From NCBI GenBank assembly GCA_030418115.1, contig JAUHQD010000007.1, positions 1 to 64,000 on the forward strand: a stretch of 64,000 nt of DNA, written 5' to 3'. Origin of the DNA: Alteromonadaceae bacterium BrNp21-10. Lineage in GTDB: Bacteria > Pseudomonadota > Gammaproteobacteria > Enterobacterales > Alteromonadaceae. Below, piece by piece: positions 54,643 to 64,000 of the stretch. The position numbers were made by a program, and so were the translations under genes. Below the pieces are notes generated by a model, which saw nothing but the letters and a program-made list of their open reading frames with translations, was not told the origin of the DNA and searched no databases. Within the stretch, counting starts at the first letter, position 1; the number at the start of each line of letters is the position of its first letter.

Positions 54643-55749
54643 GTGAATAATAAGACATTTTTACTACCTCTGATCACCGCTGGTTTAATACTTAGTAGCG
54701 GACAAACTATGGCATCGCCATTGGACTCATTGACCTTGGACAAGGGTATGAGCATTAGCTTATATGCTGAAGGCGTGAAGAATGCACGGCAAATGGCCCT
54801 TGGTGACAACGGTACTGTTTTTGTTGGCAGTCGGGATGCCGGTGTAGTCAGTGCCGTGGTCGATAGTGATGGTGACTTTATCGCTGATAAAGTGATTGAA
54901 ATTGCTAAGGATCTGAATATGCCCTCTGGGTTGGCCTATCGTGATGGTGATCTATATATAGGCGAAGTCCATCAAGTGATTAAACTGAGTAATATTGAAG
55001 CTCATTTAGATAATCCCCCCAAAGCCGAAGTCGTTATTGGTGATTTGCCCACAGAGCGTCATCACGGCTGGAAGTATCTTGATTTTGACGCTAATGGTGC
55101 ATTATATGTGCCTGTTGGCGCCCCTTGTAATATTTGTCAGCCAGATGAAAATCACAGCCGCATTTTCAAATACGATTTAGCCACAGGAAAACGACAAACC
55201 GTTGCCCAAGGTGTGCGTAATTCTGTTGGTTTTGACTGGGATCCTAAAAGTGGCGATTTATGGTTTTCCGACAATGGCCGCGACATGCTAGGTGATGATA
55301 TTCCACCTTGTGAAATTAACCACGTTAGCGAGAATGGGCAACATTTCGGTTACCCGTATTTTCATGGTGACGATATTGTTGACCCCGAATTTGGTGAAGG
55401 TAAGCAAGTTAAAGATTATCAAGCTCCAGCTTTAAATATTCAGGCCCATTCTGCCCCCCTAGGTATCCACTTTTATCGTGGAGAAATGTTTAGCCATTTA
55501 AAAGGGCAGTTATTAATAGCCGAACATGGTTCTTGGAATCGCAGTAAAAAAGTCGGTTATCAGGTTTCTATCGCCCGTTTAGAGGGGGATAAAGTCGTCG
55601 AGCATAAACCCTTTATTAGTGGCTGGTTACAAGCCGAAGAAGCGGTATCTGGACGGCCAGTGGCCTTTTTGGAGTTGAAGGATGGTAGCATCCTGATATC
55701 TGATGATTTCGCTAACGTAATTTATAGGGTAACCTATCAAAAAGAGTAG
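54643..55749 (+). CDS. PQQ-dependent sugar dehydrogenase family (sorbosone dehydrogenase-like), exported
   Basis: The start is GTG at 54643 with AAAGGA 12 nt upstream. The 368-residue protein has a signal peptide (about 1-24, MAS-P) and a six-bladed beta-propeller (LGDNGTVFVGSRDAG, HHGWKYLDFDANGALYVPVG, VRNSVGFDWDPKSGDLWFSDNGRD, IAEHGSWNRSKKVGY). Conserved His and Arg motifs match the glucose/sorbosone dehydrogenase family that uses PQQ in the periplasm. No PQQ biosynthesis gene is visible here. It may be cotranscribed with parC 69 bp downstream. Confidence 0.85.
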   Translation: MNNKTFLLPLITAGLILSSGQTMASPLDSLTLDKGMSISLYAEGVKNARQMALGDNGTVFVGSRDAGVVSAVVDSDGDFIADKVIEIAKDLNMPSGLAYRDGDLYIGEVHQVIKLSNIEAHLDNPPKAEVVIGDLPTERHHGWKYLDFDANGALYVPVGAPCNICQPDENHSRIFKYDLATGKRQTVAQGVRNSVGFDWDPKSGDLWFSDNGRDMLGDDIPPCEINHVSENGQHFGYPYFHGDDIVDPEFGEGKQVKDYQAPALNIQAHSAPLGIHFYRGEMFSHLKGQLLIAEHGSWNRSKKVGYQVSIARLEGDKVVEHKPFISGWLQAEEAVSGRPVAFLELKDGSILISDDFANVIYRVTYQKE

Positions 55750-55818
55750 AAAAACCGCAAACTCACAGGCCGCCATGCAAGGTGGCGACCGCTATCACAA
55801 CTAAAAAAATAATGATTT

Positions 55819-58134
55819 ATGAGCCAAGAAATTAGTATCAGTTCCGACGGCATTGAACAACTGGCGTTAAGCCGTTTTACCGAAGACGCCTATCTAAATT
55901 ATTCCATGTACGTCATCATGGATCGCGCGTTACCCCATATTGGTGACGGTTTAAAACCAGTACAGCGGCGTATTATTTACGCTATGTCAGAATTAGGCTT
56001 AAGCGCCAACGCTAAGTATAAAAAGTCCGCCAGAACCGTCGGTGACGTACTGGGTAAGTTTCACCCCCATGGTGACTCGGCCTGTTATGAAGCTATGGTG
56101 TTAATGGCGCAACCCTTTTCTTATCGTTATCCGTTGGTGGATGGTCAAGGAAACTGGGGAGCCCCGGATGATCCTAAATCTTTCGCGGCCATGCGTTATA
56201 CGGAATCTCGATTATCAAAATTCAGTGAAGTGTTGTTGGCAGAAGCCAGCCAAGGCACGGTGGACTGGACCCCTAATTTCGATGGCACCTTAGACGAGCC
56301 TAAAGTATTACCAGCGCGTTTACCGCATATTCTGCTTAATGGCATTACCGGTATTGCCGTGGGTATGGCTACGGACATTCCTCCCCATAACGTGCGTGAA
56401 CTGGCAAATGCCTGCGCGTTATTGCTGGATAACAGCAAAGTTGAGTTAGATGATTTACTGGAATTGATTCAAGGGCCGGATTATCCCACCGAAGCGGAAA
56501 TTATTACCCCAAAGGCGGATATTAAGAAAATTTACGAGACCGGTCGTGGCTCCATCAAAATGCGTGCGGTGTATGGCGAAGAAAATGGCGATATTGTTGT
56601 TACAGCTCTACCTCACCAAGCCTCTGGCGGTAAAATTTTAGAACAAATTGCTGCGCAAATGCAGGCCAAAAAATTACCCATGGTTAGCGATTTACGAGAT
56701 GAATCGGATCATGAAAACCCAACAAGATTGATTATCACGCCACGTTCCAATCGTGTTGATATTGAGCCGTTGATGCAGCATTTATTTGCGACTACGGATT
56801 TAGAGAAAAACTATCGTGTTAACTTAAACATGATTGGGTTGGATGCGCGCCCCAAGGTGAAGGACTTACATACTATTCTTAAGGAATGGTTGGTCTATCG
56901 TAAAGACATTGTTGTAAGACGTTTACAATATCGTTTAGACAAAGTCTTAGCGCGACTGCATATTCTTGAAGGTTTATTAATCGCCTTTTTGAATATTGAT
57001 GAAATCATTCACATCATTCGTACCGAAGAAAAACCCAAACAAGAATTAATTCAGCGTTTTGATTTAACCGATATTCAGGCTGAAGCCATTCTTGAATTAA
57101 AATTACGCCATTTGGCGAAATTGGAAGAGTTCAAAATTCGTGGTGAGCAAGATGAACTGAGCGCTGAACGAGATAAATTACAGCAGTTACTCGGTTCGGA
57201 TCAGCGCTTAAAAACATTGATCAAAAAAGAAATTCTCGCCGATGCTGAAACCTATGGCGATGACCGCCGCTCGCCCATTGTCGAGCGCGGCGAAGCCAAA
57301 GCGCTATCAGAAAAACAACTAGTACCATCCGAAGCTGTCACTGTGGTGATTTCTCAAAAAGGTTGGGCGCGTTGTGCTAAAGGTCATGATATAGACGTAC
57401 AAGGCTTGAGTTATAAAGCCGGCGACAGCTATCTTTGCAGTGCCGTGGGGCGCAGTAATCAACAAGTGGTATTTTTTGACTCGTCAGGGCGAACCTTTAG
57501 TTGTGATGCCCATTCATTACCTTCCGCACGTAGCCAAGGAGAACCTTTAACCGGACGTTTTAATATTGTTGGCGGTGAAACCGTTGAACATATTCTGATG
57601 GGTAAGGATGAACAAAAGTATTTAATGGTCTCCGATGCCGGATATGGCTTTGTCGGTACCTACGTCGATATGGTGAGTAAAAACAAAAATGGTAAAGCCT
57701 ATTTGAGTTTACCCACCGCAGCTAAAGTGATTGCGCCGAAAATAGTTCATGATCTACAAACGGACATGTGTTTGGCCATATCCAATGAGGGCCGAATGCT
57801 AATGTTCCCATTGCGTGACTTGCCGAGCTTGGGCAAAGGTAAGGGCAATAAGATTATTAGTATTCCTTCGGCAAAAGCGAAATCTCGCGAGGAATACGTC
57901 ACTGCCATCGCTGTTGTGCCGGAAGGCGCGAGCGTTAAAGTTATCGCCGGTAAACGGGGCATGAGTTTAACCGCTAGTGATCTAAGCCATTATCAAGGTG
58001 AACGTGGTCGACGTGGGAATAAACTGCCACGAGGCTTGCAGCGCGTTGATGGTATTGAAGTTGAGTTGTCGGGTAAAAGTGACGCGCCAGCGATTGAAGA
58101 AAACCTAGAGCACAAGTCTGACGACATAAGCTAG
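55819..58134 (+). CDS. parC: DNA topoisomerase IV subunit A
   Basis: Decatenates daughter chromosomes together with ParE. The 771-residue length is typical. The catalytic Tyr is at 127 in [10 protein letters not shown]. In the quinolone-resistance region ([19 protein letters not shown]) Ser87 and Glu91, equivalent to E. coli Ser80 and Glu84, are both wild type. The C-terminal beta-pinwheel ends in [13 protein letters not shown]. parE is not in the window. The stop overlaps a terminator hairpin. Confidence 0.97.
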   Translation: MSQEISISSDGIEQLALSRFTEDAYLNYSMYVIMDRALPHIGDGLKPVQRRIIYAMSELGLSANAKYKKSARTVGDVLGKFHPHGDSACYEAMVLMAQPFSYRYPLVDGQGNWGAPDDPKSFAAMRYTESRLSKFSEVLLAEASQGTVDWTPNFDGTLDEPKVLPARLPHILLNGITGIAVGMATDIPPHNVRELANACALLLDNSKVELDDLLELIQGPDYPTEAEIITPKADIKKIYETGRGSIKMRAVYGEENGDIVVTALPHQASGGKILEQIAAQMQAKKLPMVSDLRDESDHENPTRLIITPRSNRVDIEPLMQHLFATTDLEKNYRVNLNMIGLDARPKVKDLHTILKEWLVYRKDIVVRRLQYRLDKVLARLHILEGLLIAFLNIDEIIHIIRTEEKPKQELIQRFDLTDIQAEAILELKLRHLAKLEEFKIRGEQDELSAERDKLQQLLGSDQRLKTLIKKEILADAETYGDDRRSPIVERGEAKALSEKQLVPSEAVTVVISQKGWARCAKGHDIDVQGLSYKAGDSYLCSAVGRSNQQVVFFDSSGRTFSCDAHSLPSARSQGEPLTGRFNIVGGETVEHILMGKDEQKYLMVSDAGYGFVGTYVDMVSKNKNGKAYLSLPTAAKVIAPKIVHDLQTDMCLAISNEGRMLMFPLRDLPSLGKGKGNKIISIPSAKAKSREEYVTAIAVVPEGASVKVIAGKRGMSLTASDLSHYQGERGRRGNKLPRGLQRVDGIEVELSGKSDAPAIEENLEHKSDDIS

Positions 58135-58151
58135 CCGGAGTTCCGGCTAGC
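58130..58151. terminator. Bidirectional hairpin overlapping two stop codons
   Basis: GCTAGCCGGA (58130-58139) pairs perfectly with TCCGGCTAGC (58142-58151). The parC stop and the convergent HD-GYP gene's stop both lie inside the stem. Confidence 0.75.
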
Positions 58152-59280
58152 GACTTAATAGCTTGCTCATGGTTTGATTGAAGAATTTCATCCACTTTGG
58201 ACAAAATTGCCCTTCAGGCACTTTATTAATTTCTATTACCGCGCGCTTTTTCGGACGTATACGGTGGGTTTCGTGGGCGCGGGTATGGGTCAGGGCATCA
58301 AAGGTATCGATAATGGCGAGCAGTTTGGCGCCTTCACAAATATCTTTTTCTTTCAGTCCCATGGGGTAGCCAGATCCATCAAGGCGTTCATGGTGCTGCA
58401 TTACAATTTTGCGCGCTTCATTCCATTCATTTAAATGTTCTAACAGCTTAGAACTTTTGAAAACATGGGAGCGCATTAAGTTAAACTCTTGCTCATTAAG
58501 TGGATCAATTTTATGTAAGATGTCCATGGGTATAAAAGCCATACCGAAATCATGAACATAACAAGCGACAGCGAGTTGCTTGGCATCAATGGGGCTGTCG
58601 GCTAAGCGGTTAATAAACAACGCGAGTTTGGCAATGCGATCACAGCGGCCTTGCCAGTACTTAGAACGCTTTTCCACAGGAACCATTAACTCCCTAAAAA
58701 AGTGAATGTCCGCTTGTTGTTGAGGCTCGATACTTAGGTGTTTATCAAGTACATGTAGTGCGTCTTTTTCTTGTTGTTTTACCGATTTAGGTTGGTGTTC
58801 TGGGGTTGCATCTAATGAGGGATCTAACAACAATACCGACTCAGCGAGTAATTGTTCATGCTCGGCAATATTCTGCGGGGTGATCCTCGAAATTTGCTTA
58901 GCTAATAATTGGTGTAGTTCAGCGTCATACTCGGCTTGTCCTTGTTTAATACAACCCTCAACAAATATTTTAACTCTGTCCATAGTCAATAGCACCAGAT
59001 CACTCATGGTACTGGTATAGGTTATTTGACTGTTGCGCAAGTAATCGAGTAAATCTTCAACTCCTTGCAGAATAGGGATCATCGGTGAAAAATTGACTAA
59101 GCCCAAATCACCTTTAATGGTGTGCACCGAGCGAAATAGTGCACGTTGCAGTTCTTTATCTGCAGGTGCAAGTTCTAGTTCAATCAGTATTTGTTCACTG
59201 GCTTCATAGAGCTCGTTGATTTCTTCGAGCAAATCTTCGAGTACATCTGCCTCTATATCTTCATGTCGAAAAATTTGCAT
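58147..59280 (-). CDS. Hpt-HD-GYP fusion protein
   Basis: The 377-residue protein joins an N-terminal Hpt domain (about 1-115, phospho-accepting His53 in SVHTIKGDLG) to a C-terminal HD-GYP domain (about 195-340). The HD-GYP catalytic residues are present: His243-Asp244, HHE at 296-298 and the GYP loop in LDGSGYP (301-306). HD-GYP proteins usually hydrolyse c-di-GMP. An Hpt partner in place of the common receiver means activity could be set by phosphotransfer. The C-terminus ends with a Lys-rich segment unlike the core family. Confidence 0.88.
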   Translation of the reverse strand: MQIFRHEDIEADVLEDLLEEINELYEASEQILIELELAPADKELQRALFRSVHTIKGDLGLVNFSPMIPILQGVEDLLDYLRNSQITYTSTMSDLVLLTMDRVKIFVEGCIKQGQAEYDAELHQLLAKQISRITPQNIAEHEQLLAESVLLLDPSLDATPEHQPKSVKQQEKDALHVLDKHLSIEPQQQADIHFFRELMVPVEKRSKYWQGRCDRIAKLALFINRLADSPIDAKQLAVACYVHDFGMAFIPMDILHKIDPLNEQEFNLMRSHVFKSSKLLEHLNEWNEARKIVMQHHERLDGSGYPMGLKEKDICEGAKLLAIIDTFDALTHTRAHETHRIRPKKRAVIEINKVPEGQFCPKWMKFFNQTMSKLLSR

Positions 59281-59337
59281 ATGACGTTGATTTCCATCTG
59301 TAGTTATATTTATTCTAGCTGATCTATTAGTAATTTT

Positions 59338-60159
59338 ATGCTGAATTTTTTTCTTGATTGGAATAGCCTTGGCAATAAAAGACGCTATACTAATCGGCTT
59401 GTTTTTTTAGTGAGTTGTACTGTGGTTGCTTTAATCCGACTTCCCCTTATATGTCTGTACTTTATTTTGGTCAATATAGTCTTAGTGATAGTCTGTATTG
59501 CGAGACCTTTTCATCGAGATAACGTTTATGCTGCCGGTAAACTGTATAGTTCAACCGCCAGACTCTTTGGGCTGAAGGTTATTTTTCGTAGCGATGAAGC
59601 ATTAAAAAATAAAGGTCCCTATGTGTTTATCGGCAACCATCAGAATTCATTCGATATTTTTACTATTTGTGGTGCAGCGATGCCTGGCACAGTGACCATT
59701 GGTAAAAAAAGTCTGATTTGGATCCCTTTGTTTGGGCTGGTGTATTGGTTGTCGGGCAATATTCTGATTGATCGCAAAAATAGCAATAAGGCTCGTGGCA
59801 CACTGGATATTGCGGCGCGTAAAATTCGTGAACGTAAATTATCGGTGTGGATGTTTCCTGAAGGCACTCGTAGCAATGGTCAAGGGTTATTACCTTTTAA
59901 AAGTGGCGCATTCAAATTAGCGCAACTGACTAAAGAGCCAGTGGTGATGATTTGTGCCAGTAGTTTGCACCAGAAAGTAAAATTAAACCGTTGGAACAAT
60001 GGTACCTTGCTGGTGGATGTATTAGCGCCGATACAGATGGATGACAGTAAGACCACGAAAGAGTGGGCAAGCTATTTTCATCAACAAATGCAAACTCGAA
60101 TTACCCAATTAGATGAAGAAGTAAAACAGCTCGATAGAGGAAATCACAATGACGACTGA
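59338..60159 (+). CDS. plsC: 1-acyl-sn-glycerol-3-phosphate acyltransferase
   Basis: Makes phosphatidic acid by acylating lysophosphatidic acid at the inner membrane. The 273-residue protein has an N-terminal hydrophobic region (about 22-60), the acyltransferase motif NHQNSFDIFTI (H-x4-D), and FPEGTRS. Divergent from the HD-GYP gene and overlapping rraB by 11 bp downstream, so both are probably one transcript. Confidence 0.93.
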   Translation: MLNFFLDWNSLGNKRRYTNRLVFLVSCTVVALIRLPLICLYFILVNIVLVIVCIARPFHRDNVYAAGKLYSSTARLFGLKVIFRSDEALKNKGPYVFIGNHQNSFDIFTICGAAMPGTVTIGKKSLIWIPLFGLVYWLSGNILIDRKNSNKARGTLDIAARKIRERKLSVWMFPEGTRSNGQGLLPFKSGAFKLAQLTKEPVVMICASSLHQKVKLNRWNNGTLLVDVLAPIQMDDSKTTKEWASYFHQQMQTRITQLDEEVKQLDRGNHNDD

Positions 60160-60496
60160 AACACAGGAATGGTACGAATTTAATACGGAAACGGTTGAAG
60201 CCTTACTGACTGACGGCAGTAATCCTGATGCGACGTATAACATTGAATATCACTTTGCCAGTGATGACTTTGACCGTCTAGAAAAAGCTGCCGTTGACGC
60301 TTTTAAAGCTGGTTTTGAAGTGGGTGATGCCGAAGAATTGATCCTCGATGATGGTGGCACTATTTTATGTTTTGATGCTACGGTCGATCGGCAGCTGAAA
60401 CTGGAGAGCATTAATCAAGATACCGATGTGTTATTAGCCATTGCGGCTAAGCACAATGTACATTTTGATGGATGGGGCACCCATTTCATCGAGTGA
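60149..60496 (+). CDS. rraB: Regulator of RNase E activity B
   Basis: The 115-residue acidic protein matches RraB: EWYEFNTETVEALLTDGSNPD at the start, YNIEYHFASDDFDRLEKAAV in the middle, and FDGWGTHFIE at the end. It binds RNase E and changes degradosome composition. Its ATG lies within the end of plsC, so translation is probably coupled. Confidence 0.93.
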   Translation: MTTETQEWYEFNTETVEALLTDGSNPDATYNIEYHFASDDFDRLEKAAVDAFKAGFEVGDAEELILDDGGTILCFDATVDRQLKLESINQDTDVLLAIAAKHNVHFDGWGTHFIE

Positions 60497-60523
60497 CTCC
60501 CCACATATGCTACTACCTTTCAC

Positions 60524-60554
60524 AAAGGGCATTAATCCAAGGTTAATGCCCTTT
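60524..60554. terminator. Bidirectional terminator
   Basis: AAAGGGCATTAA (60524-60535) and TTAATGCCCTTT (60543-60554) form a perfect 12-bp stem between the convergent rraB and ion channel genes. Confidence 0.8.
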
Positions 60555-60568
60555 GTTGTTGCTAACGC

Positions 60569-61372
60569 CTACTTTTTAATCGAATCAATAGATTGCTGTA
60601 AGGATTGCAATTTCGCATAAATTTCCTGCAATGTTGGCTCACCTTGTAATTCACTATTTTCAGCACGGGCCTTGGCATTTTCCTGCTCCATGACATTGAC
60701 CACTATGCCAATGACCATGTTTAAAAAAGCAAATGCAGTGAAGAAAATAAAGGTTAAGTAATAGATCCAACTTAACGAATAGACTTCCATGGTTTCGTAC
60801 ATCACATCGGTCCAGTCTTCGAAAGTCATCACGCGAAATAACGTCAGCAACGAAATGGTGATGTCGCCCCATAGTACGGGATTAATGCTTTCAAATAAGG
60901 TACTACCAACGGCAGCGTAAATATAAAAGATGATGAACATAAGTAGCATCACATAACCAAGCTGCGGCAATGCTTTGACCAATGACACCAACAATATGCG
61001 TAACTCCGGAATGATGGAGATCATCCGCAGCACCCTAAATACTCTTACCAAACGGCCTATTACCGCCAGATCCGCATTGTCAGCCGGGATCAAACTCACG
61101 AGTACGATCAAGGTGTCGAAGATATTCCAGAAGTGTTTGAAGAATTGGCCTTTGTTGGGTTCGGCCACGAAGCGAATAATAATTTCGGTTAAGAAAAATG
61201 CACTGATAACCCAGTCTAAAATGGTGGTTAGTTGCTGTACGCCACTACCCATTTCATAGGTTTTTGCGCCTACCAACAGTGCCGAGAAAATAATCACCGA
61301 CACCACAAAGATTTCAAAAAGTTTGTTGGAACGAATATCTAAAAATTTTGCTTGAAGGCTCGCTGCACTCAT
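60569..61372 (-). CDS. Voltage-gated cation channel (BacNav-like)
   Basis: The 267-residue protein has six TM helices and one pore loop, the single-repeat architecture of bacterial voltage-gated sodium channels. The S4 helix has Arg at 107, 110, 113 and 116 (GRLVRVFRVLRM). The selectivity filter is TFEDWTD (183-189), where NavAb has TLESWSM. A C-terminal coiled coil (EIYAKLQSLQQSIDSIKK) follows S6. Acts in the inner membrane, possibly in motility or pH and sodium response. The aspartates at the filter may shift selectivity toward Ca2+. Confidence 0.88.
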   Translation of the reverse strand: MSAASLQAKFLDIRSNKLFEIFVVSVIIFSALLVGAKTYEMGSGVQQLTTILDWVISAFFLTEIIIRFVAEPNKGQFFKHFWNIFDTLIVLVSLIPADNADLAVIGRLVRVFRVLRMISIIPELRILLVSLVKALPQLGYVMLLMFIIFYIYAAVGSTLFESINPVLWGDITISLLTLFRVMTFEDWTDVMYETMEVYSLSWIYYLTFIFFTAFAFLNMVIGIVVNVMEQENAKARAENSELQGEPTLQEIYAKLQSLQQSIDSIKK

Positions 61373-61496
61373 AGTTTACATATTGGTCACTGAAAAGATC
61401 GCATAGAGTAGTGTTTTTTGAAAGGCTGTCAATGACTTGTTGTCGCCAACAAGTCCCTTCGTGCCATCAGCATTCAAACTCAGCTTAAGACTGATA

Positions 61497-63164
61497 TTAC
61501 TGCCAACTAATTCTTTGATTTAAAGGCTGCTCATAAATTGCTTGTAGATGCTTTTCGATATGCTGTCGGCGAATTTTTAAGGTGGGCGTCATTAATTCGT
61601 TCTCTGGCGTCCATGGGGTATTTAAAATCCACATGCCGTCGAGTTTTTCATGTTTGTCGAGATCCTGATTAACTTCATCCAACAATGCCTCTAATGTGCG
61701 AGAGATTTTCTCTTTAGGAATGTTTTCTGCACTTTCACTGAGTACTGCTAATACTACGGGTTGTTTGAGGTTATTACCGACCACACAGATTTGTTCCAGT
61801 AAGGTACATTTGGCTAATACGGCTTCAATGGGGGCGGGAACAACATATTTACCCTTGGAGGTTTTGAAAATATCTTTAATGCGGCCGATAATTTGAATGT
61901 ATCCTTCATCATCCATTTTGCCTTGATCGCCGGTTTTGAAATAACCATCATCTGTAAACGCTGCCTTGGTTTTTTCCGGCTCCAAATAATATTCTTTTAG
62001 TAAAAAATCCCCTTTAATTTGAATTTCATTGTCGTCGCCAATACGAATAGTGGCACCGTCTAAGGCTTTGCCTATGGTATTGCGTTTATCACTACGATAG
62101 GGCAATTGGGTGGTGCCAGCAGCATTGGTTTCGGACATGCCCCAGCCTTGAGCAATATTGATATCCAACGTTTCATACCAACTTAATAAACTAGGGGCGA
62201 TAGGGGCCGAACCACTGGCAAAAATCCGAGTATGTTGAAAGCCTAGACCCTTTTTGATTTTGTTTTTTATCAAATCCTTAATAAAGGGGATGTGCAGCAA
62301 CAATGATAATTTTGTTTGTGGCACTTTGGCCAATACACCAGATTGAAACTTTTGCCATAAACGCGGTACAGATACAAAAATGGTGGGTGCTACGTCGCGT
62401 AAATTGTCGGCAAAGGTCGCTAGGGATTCCACAAAGGATATTTGCAGCCGCGCGTTAACTTTGTCGATGTATAAACTCAGACCTTGACCTAAAACTCGTT
62501 CGGTAATATGTGCCAGCGGTAGGTAAGAAAGGTATCGTTCAGATGAAAGTGGGACGGCATGGTGAATGTTGTCGGCATAATTATAACAGCCACTAATATA
62601 ACTTTTATAGGTTAACACCACCCCTTTGGGTTGACCGGTACTGCCTGATGTATAGATGATGGTCATTACATCATCAAGATTACGTGTGGGCATGCTGGTT
62701 TCGTCGGGTTGCATGGTTAACATGTCCGCCCAAGTTTTATCAACCCTAATGGTGTCGTAAGGCAAGCCAATTTTTGTAATCCCATCAGCAAAGCAATCTT
62801 GATACTGTTCGGCGTTATCCAGTTTACCCACAAATACTATTTTGGCGCCACTATGCTGCATGACGTACTCAATGCTATCGTTATCCGCTGCGGGGTAGAG
62901 TGGCACACTAATACCGCCAGCAAGGCCGATAGCCCAATCGGCAATTAACCACTGGCTACAATTTTTACTAAAAATAGCTACTTTGTCATCGACAGCTAAC
63001 CCCATTGCTAGTAACGAGTTGGCTATTTTCCTCACTTGATTCAGCACATCTTGATAACTGAGTTCTTGCCAAACGTCATTAACAGGCTGACGCAAAAAAA
63101 TAATGTCAGGATGTTGTTGAGTTAATTTCTCAAGTTGTTGAAAGGGCAGCAATTCCGTTGTCAT
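61497..63164 (-). CDS. Long-chain fatty acid-CoA ligase (AMP-binding)
   Basis: The 555-residue ANL-superfamily enzyme has the P-loop-like TIIYTSGSTGQPKGV (about 168-183), the adenylation motif GWGMSETNAA, the YFKTGDQGKMDDEGY motif, and the GRIKDIFKTSKGKYV hinge. It resembles the FAA1-type long-chain ligases more than FadD. Activates fatty acids for degradation or phospholipid use. Single gene, minus strand, divergent from the chemoreceptor-like gene. Confidence 0.9.
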   Translation of the reverse strand: MTTELLPFQQLEKLTQQHPDIIFLRQPVNDVWQELSYQDVLNQVRKIANSLLAMGLAVDDKVAIFSKNCSQWLIADWAIGLAGGISVPLYPAADNDSIEYVMQHSGAKIVFVGKLDNAEQYQDCFADGITKIGLPYDTIRVDKTWADMLTMQPDETSMPTRNLDDVMTIIYTSGSTGQPKGVVLTYKSYISGCYNYADNIHHAVPLSSERYLSYLPLAHITERVLGQGLSLYIDKVNARLQISFVESLATFADNLRDVAPTIFVSVPRLWQKFQSGVLAKVPQTKLSLLLHIPFIKDLIKNKIKKGLGFQHTRIFASGSAPIAPSLLSWYETLDINIAQGWGMSETNAAGTTQLPYRSDKRNTIGKALDGATIRIGDDNEIQIKGDFLLKEYYLEPEKTKAAFTDDGYFKTGDQGKMDDEGYIQIIGRIKDIFKTSKGKYVVPAPIEAVLAKCTLLEQICVVGNNLKQPVVLAVLSESAENIPKEKISRTLEALLDEVNQDLDKHEKLDGMWILNTPWTPENELMTPTLKIRRQHIEKHLQAIYEQPLNQRISWQ

Positions 63165-63461
63165 GAAGTGTTCCTAATTTAAAAAGTAACAAGCAATTAT
63201 AGGTAAGATAACTTGCATCTAGCATTATTTAAAATCCATATAACAGCATTATTGCAAATTAAATCGACAAATCCTTAAAAAACATTGATATTAAAGAATT
63301 AGTACTACTACACTGTACTTTCAATATGTGTCTTAATTATTGTTAATTAAAATCAGTGACTTAATCGGTGAATCGAACTTTTACAAGAATAAATTGAAAT
63401 GGATGGTATGACATGGCATTGCAAATTAATGGGGTAAATTTTTATTGTGGGAATGACGCCG

Positions 63462-64000
63462 ATGGAATTACGTAACTTCGATTTCAATTTTACAGTCACT
63501 CAGTGGTTAATTATTATCGCTGGTGTCATTATTAGTTTTGTCATTAATTCGCTACTTTGGTCTTATCTCGCTATTTTAGTCGGTTGCGTGTCAGTGTTTA
63601 TTAGTTGTAGTTACCGCCTCAACCGTTCCCCCACGACAGAATCCGTTATTTTAGAACAAGACCCGCAAGAGAATCGCTCTAATTTACATGCTGTGATGGA
63701 TGAAATTACACCTACCATTGCCGAATGTGCTACTAATTTACAACATGTGCTATCCACCCAGACTGATGCCATTGAAACCTTGAGCGAATCATTCATAGAG
63801 TTGCAAGATTTGGTTGTACGTCAAAGTCAATGTATTGAAAACTTGGTTAAAGAAGATGAAGGGACAGATAAAGAAAGTTTACATAGCGTAAAAATGCGTG
63901 AGTTCGCTATGAGTACGGATGGAACTTTAGATCGATTTATCAAAACAACGGTAGATATGTCAGCGCAACTGATGGAGTTGCTGGAAAAAGTAAATAATAT
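63462..64000 (+). CDS. Methyl-accepting chemotaxis-like protein, 5' part (runs off window)
   Basis: The frame is open to the window edge. I start it at ATG 63462 (MELRNFDFNFTVTQW), with GTGGGA 9 nt upstream; ATG 63453 is also possible. The N-terminus has two closely spaced TM segments (about 12-30 and 33-50), then a long helical cytosolic region (ITPTIAECATNLQHVLSTQ). No periplasmic sensor is present, and the methylation and hairpin signature would be beyond the end. A chemoreceptor without a ligand domain, or an unrelated coiled-coil signalling protein, are both possible. Confidence 0.65.
   Translation, partial: MELRNFDFNFTVTQWLIIIAGVIISFVINSLLWSYLAILVGCVSVFISCSYRLNRSPTTESVILEQDPQENRSNLHAVMDEITPTIAECATNLQHVLSTQTDAIETLSESFIELQDLVVRQSQCIENLVKEDEGTDKESLHSVKMREFAMSTDGTLDRFIKTTVDMSAQLMELLEKVNN

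Noticed and set aside
63413-63475. A 20-codon upstream frame (MALQINGVNFYCGNDADGIT) before the chemoreceptor-like gene
   Set aside because: It overlaps the likely start in another frame and has no ribosome-binding site; a leader peptide role has no support.
1-64000. CRISPR arrays, prophage modules, rRNA operons, restriction or abortive-infection systems
   Set aside because: No regularly spaced repeats, phage structural genes, integrase, rRNA sequence or nuclease/defence domains were seen on reading both strands.

Overview
The window looks like a chromosomal segment of a marine Alteromonadales-type gammaproteobacterium (Alteromonadaceae is my best guess). This is inferred from moderate GC, strong resemblance of AcnB, MetE, ParC, RraB and MetR to gammaproteobacterial housekeeping proteins, MetJ/MetR- and Zur-type operators, three TonB-dependent receptors, polysaccharide enzymes, and families such as DUF2884, DUF2721 and Spondin_N. 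No database search was possible.

Layout. 1-120: tail of a probable IS4-family transposase and a perfect hairpin. 0.3-4.2 kb: a DUF1289 protein, a lipoprotein, and a leftward cupin / PmoA-like / esterase operon. 4.4-11.5 kb: an HDOD protein, aconitase B, and the divergent metE/metR pair, whose intergenic region carries three tandem MetJ boxes and a perfect MetR box. 11.5-21.9 kb: two leftward metal blocks. One is a DUF2946-like protein, a TonB-dependent receptor and a PepSY membrane protein. The other is a Cus/Czc tripartite efflux system led by a Met/His/Cys-rich secreted protein. 22-24.4 kb: small proteins (DUF2721, rhodanese, DUF1232). 24.6-33.1 kb: a carbohydrate region with GH10 xylanase, TonB receptor, GH3 beta-glucosidase, gluconokinase, a FucP-like transporter and an alpha/beta hydrolase. 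A LacI-type operator lies between bglX and gntK.

33-36.5 kb is a scarred stretch. It holds a cyclophilin, the C-terminal stub of an amidohydrolase, an RNA m5U methyltransferase, mgsA, the C-terminal stub of a class-V aminotransferase, and a degenerate tRNA-Leu(CAG)-like sequence. 36.5-43.9 kb: a cysteine-less CnoX-like co-chaperone, a short GntR (YtrA-type) regulator with a membrane protein, a CPBP protein, two spondin-domain proteins followed by an OmpR/histidine-kinase pair, and msrA behind a nine-base C tract. 44-51.4 kb: an NSS transporter, DUF2884, a PatB-type C-S lyase, a His-rich ZnuD-like zinc receptor with promoter and Zur operator, folE, and a 44-codon small ORF.

51.4-64 kb: a 7TM-DISM hybrid kinase, a sorbosone-dehydrogenase-like protein, parC, an Hpt/HD-GYP fusion, plsC, rraB, a voltage-gated cation channel with an aspartate-rich filter, a long-chain acyl-CoA ligase, and the 5' part of a chemotaxis-receptor-like gene running off the end.

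I see no CRISPR array, prophage, biosynthetic gene cluster or obvious defence island. The least ordinary items are the spondin/two-component operon, the copper block with degenerate metal sites, the Zur-controlled receptor, the channel filter, and the gene-remnant scar with the tRNA-like sequence.
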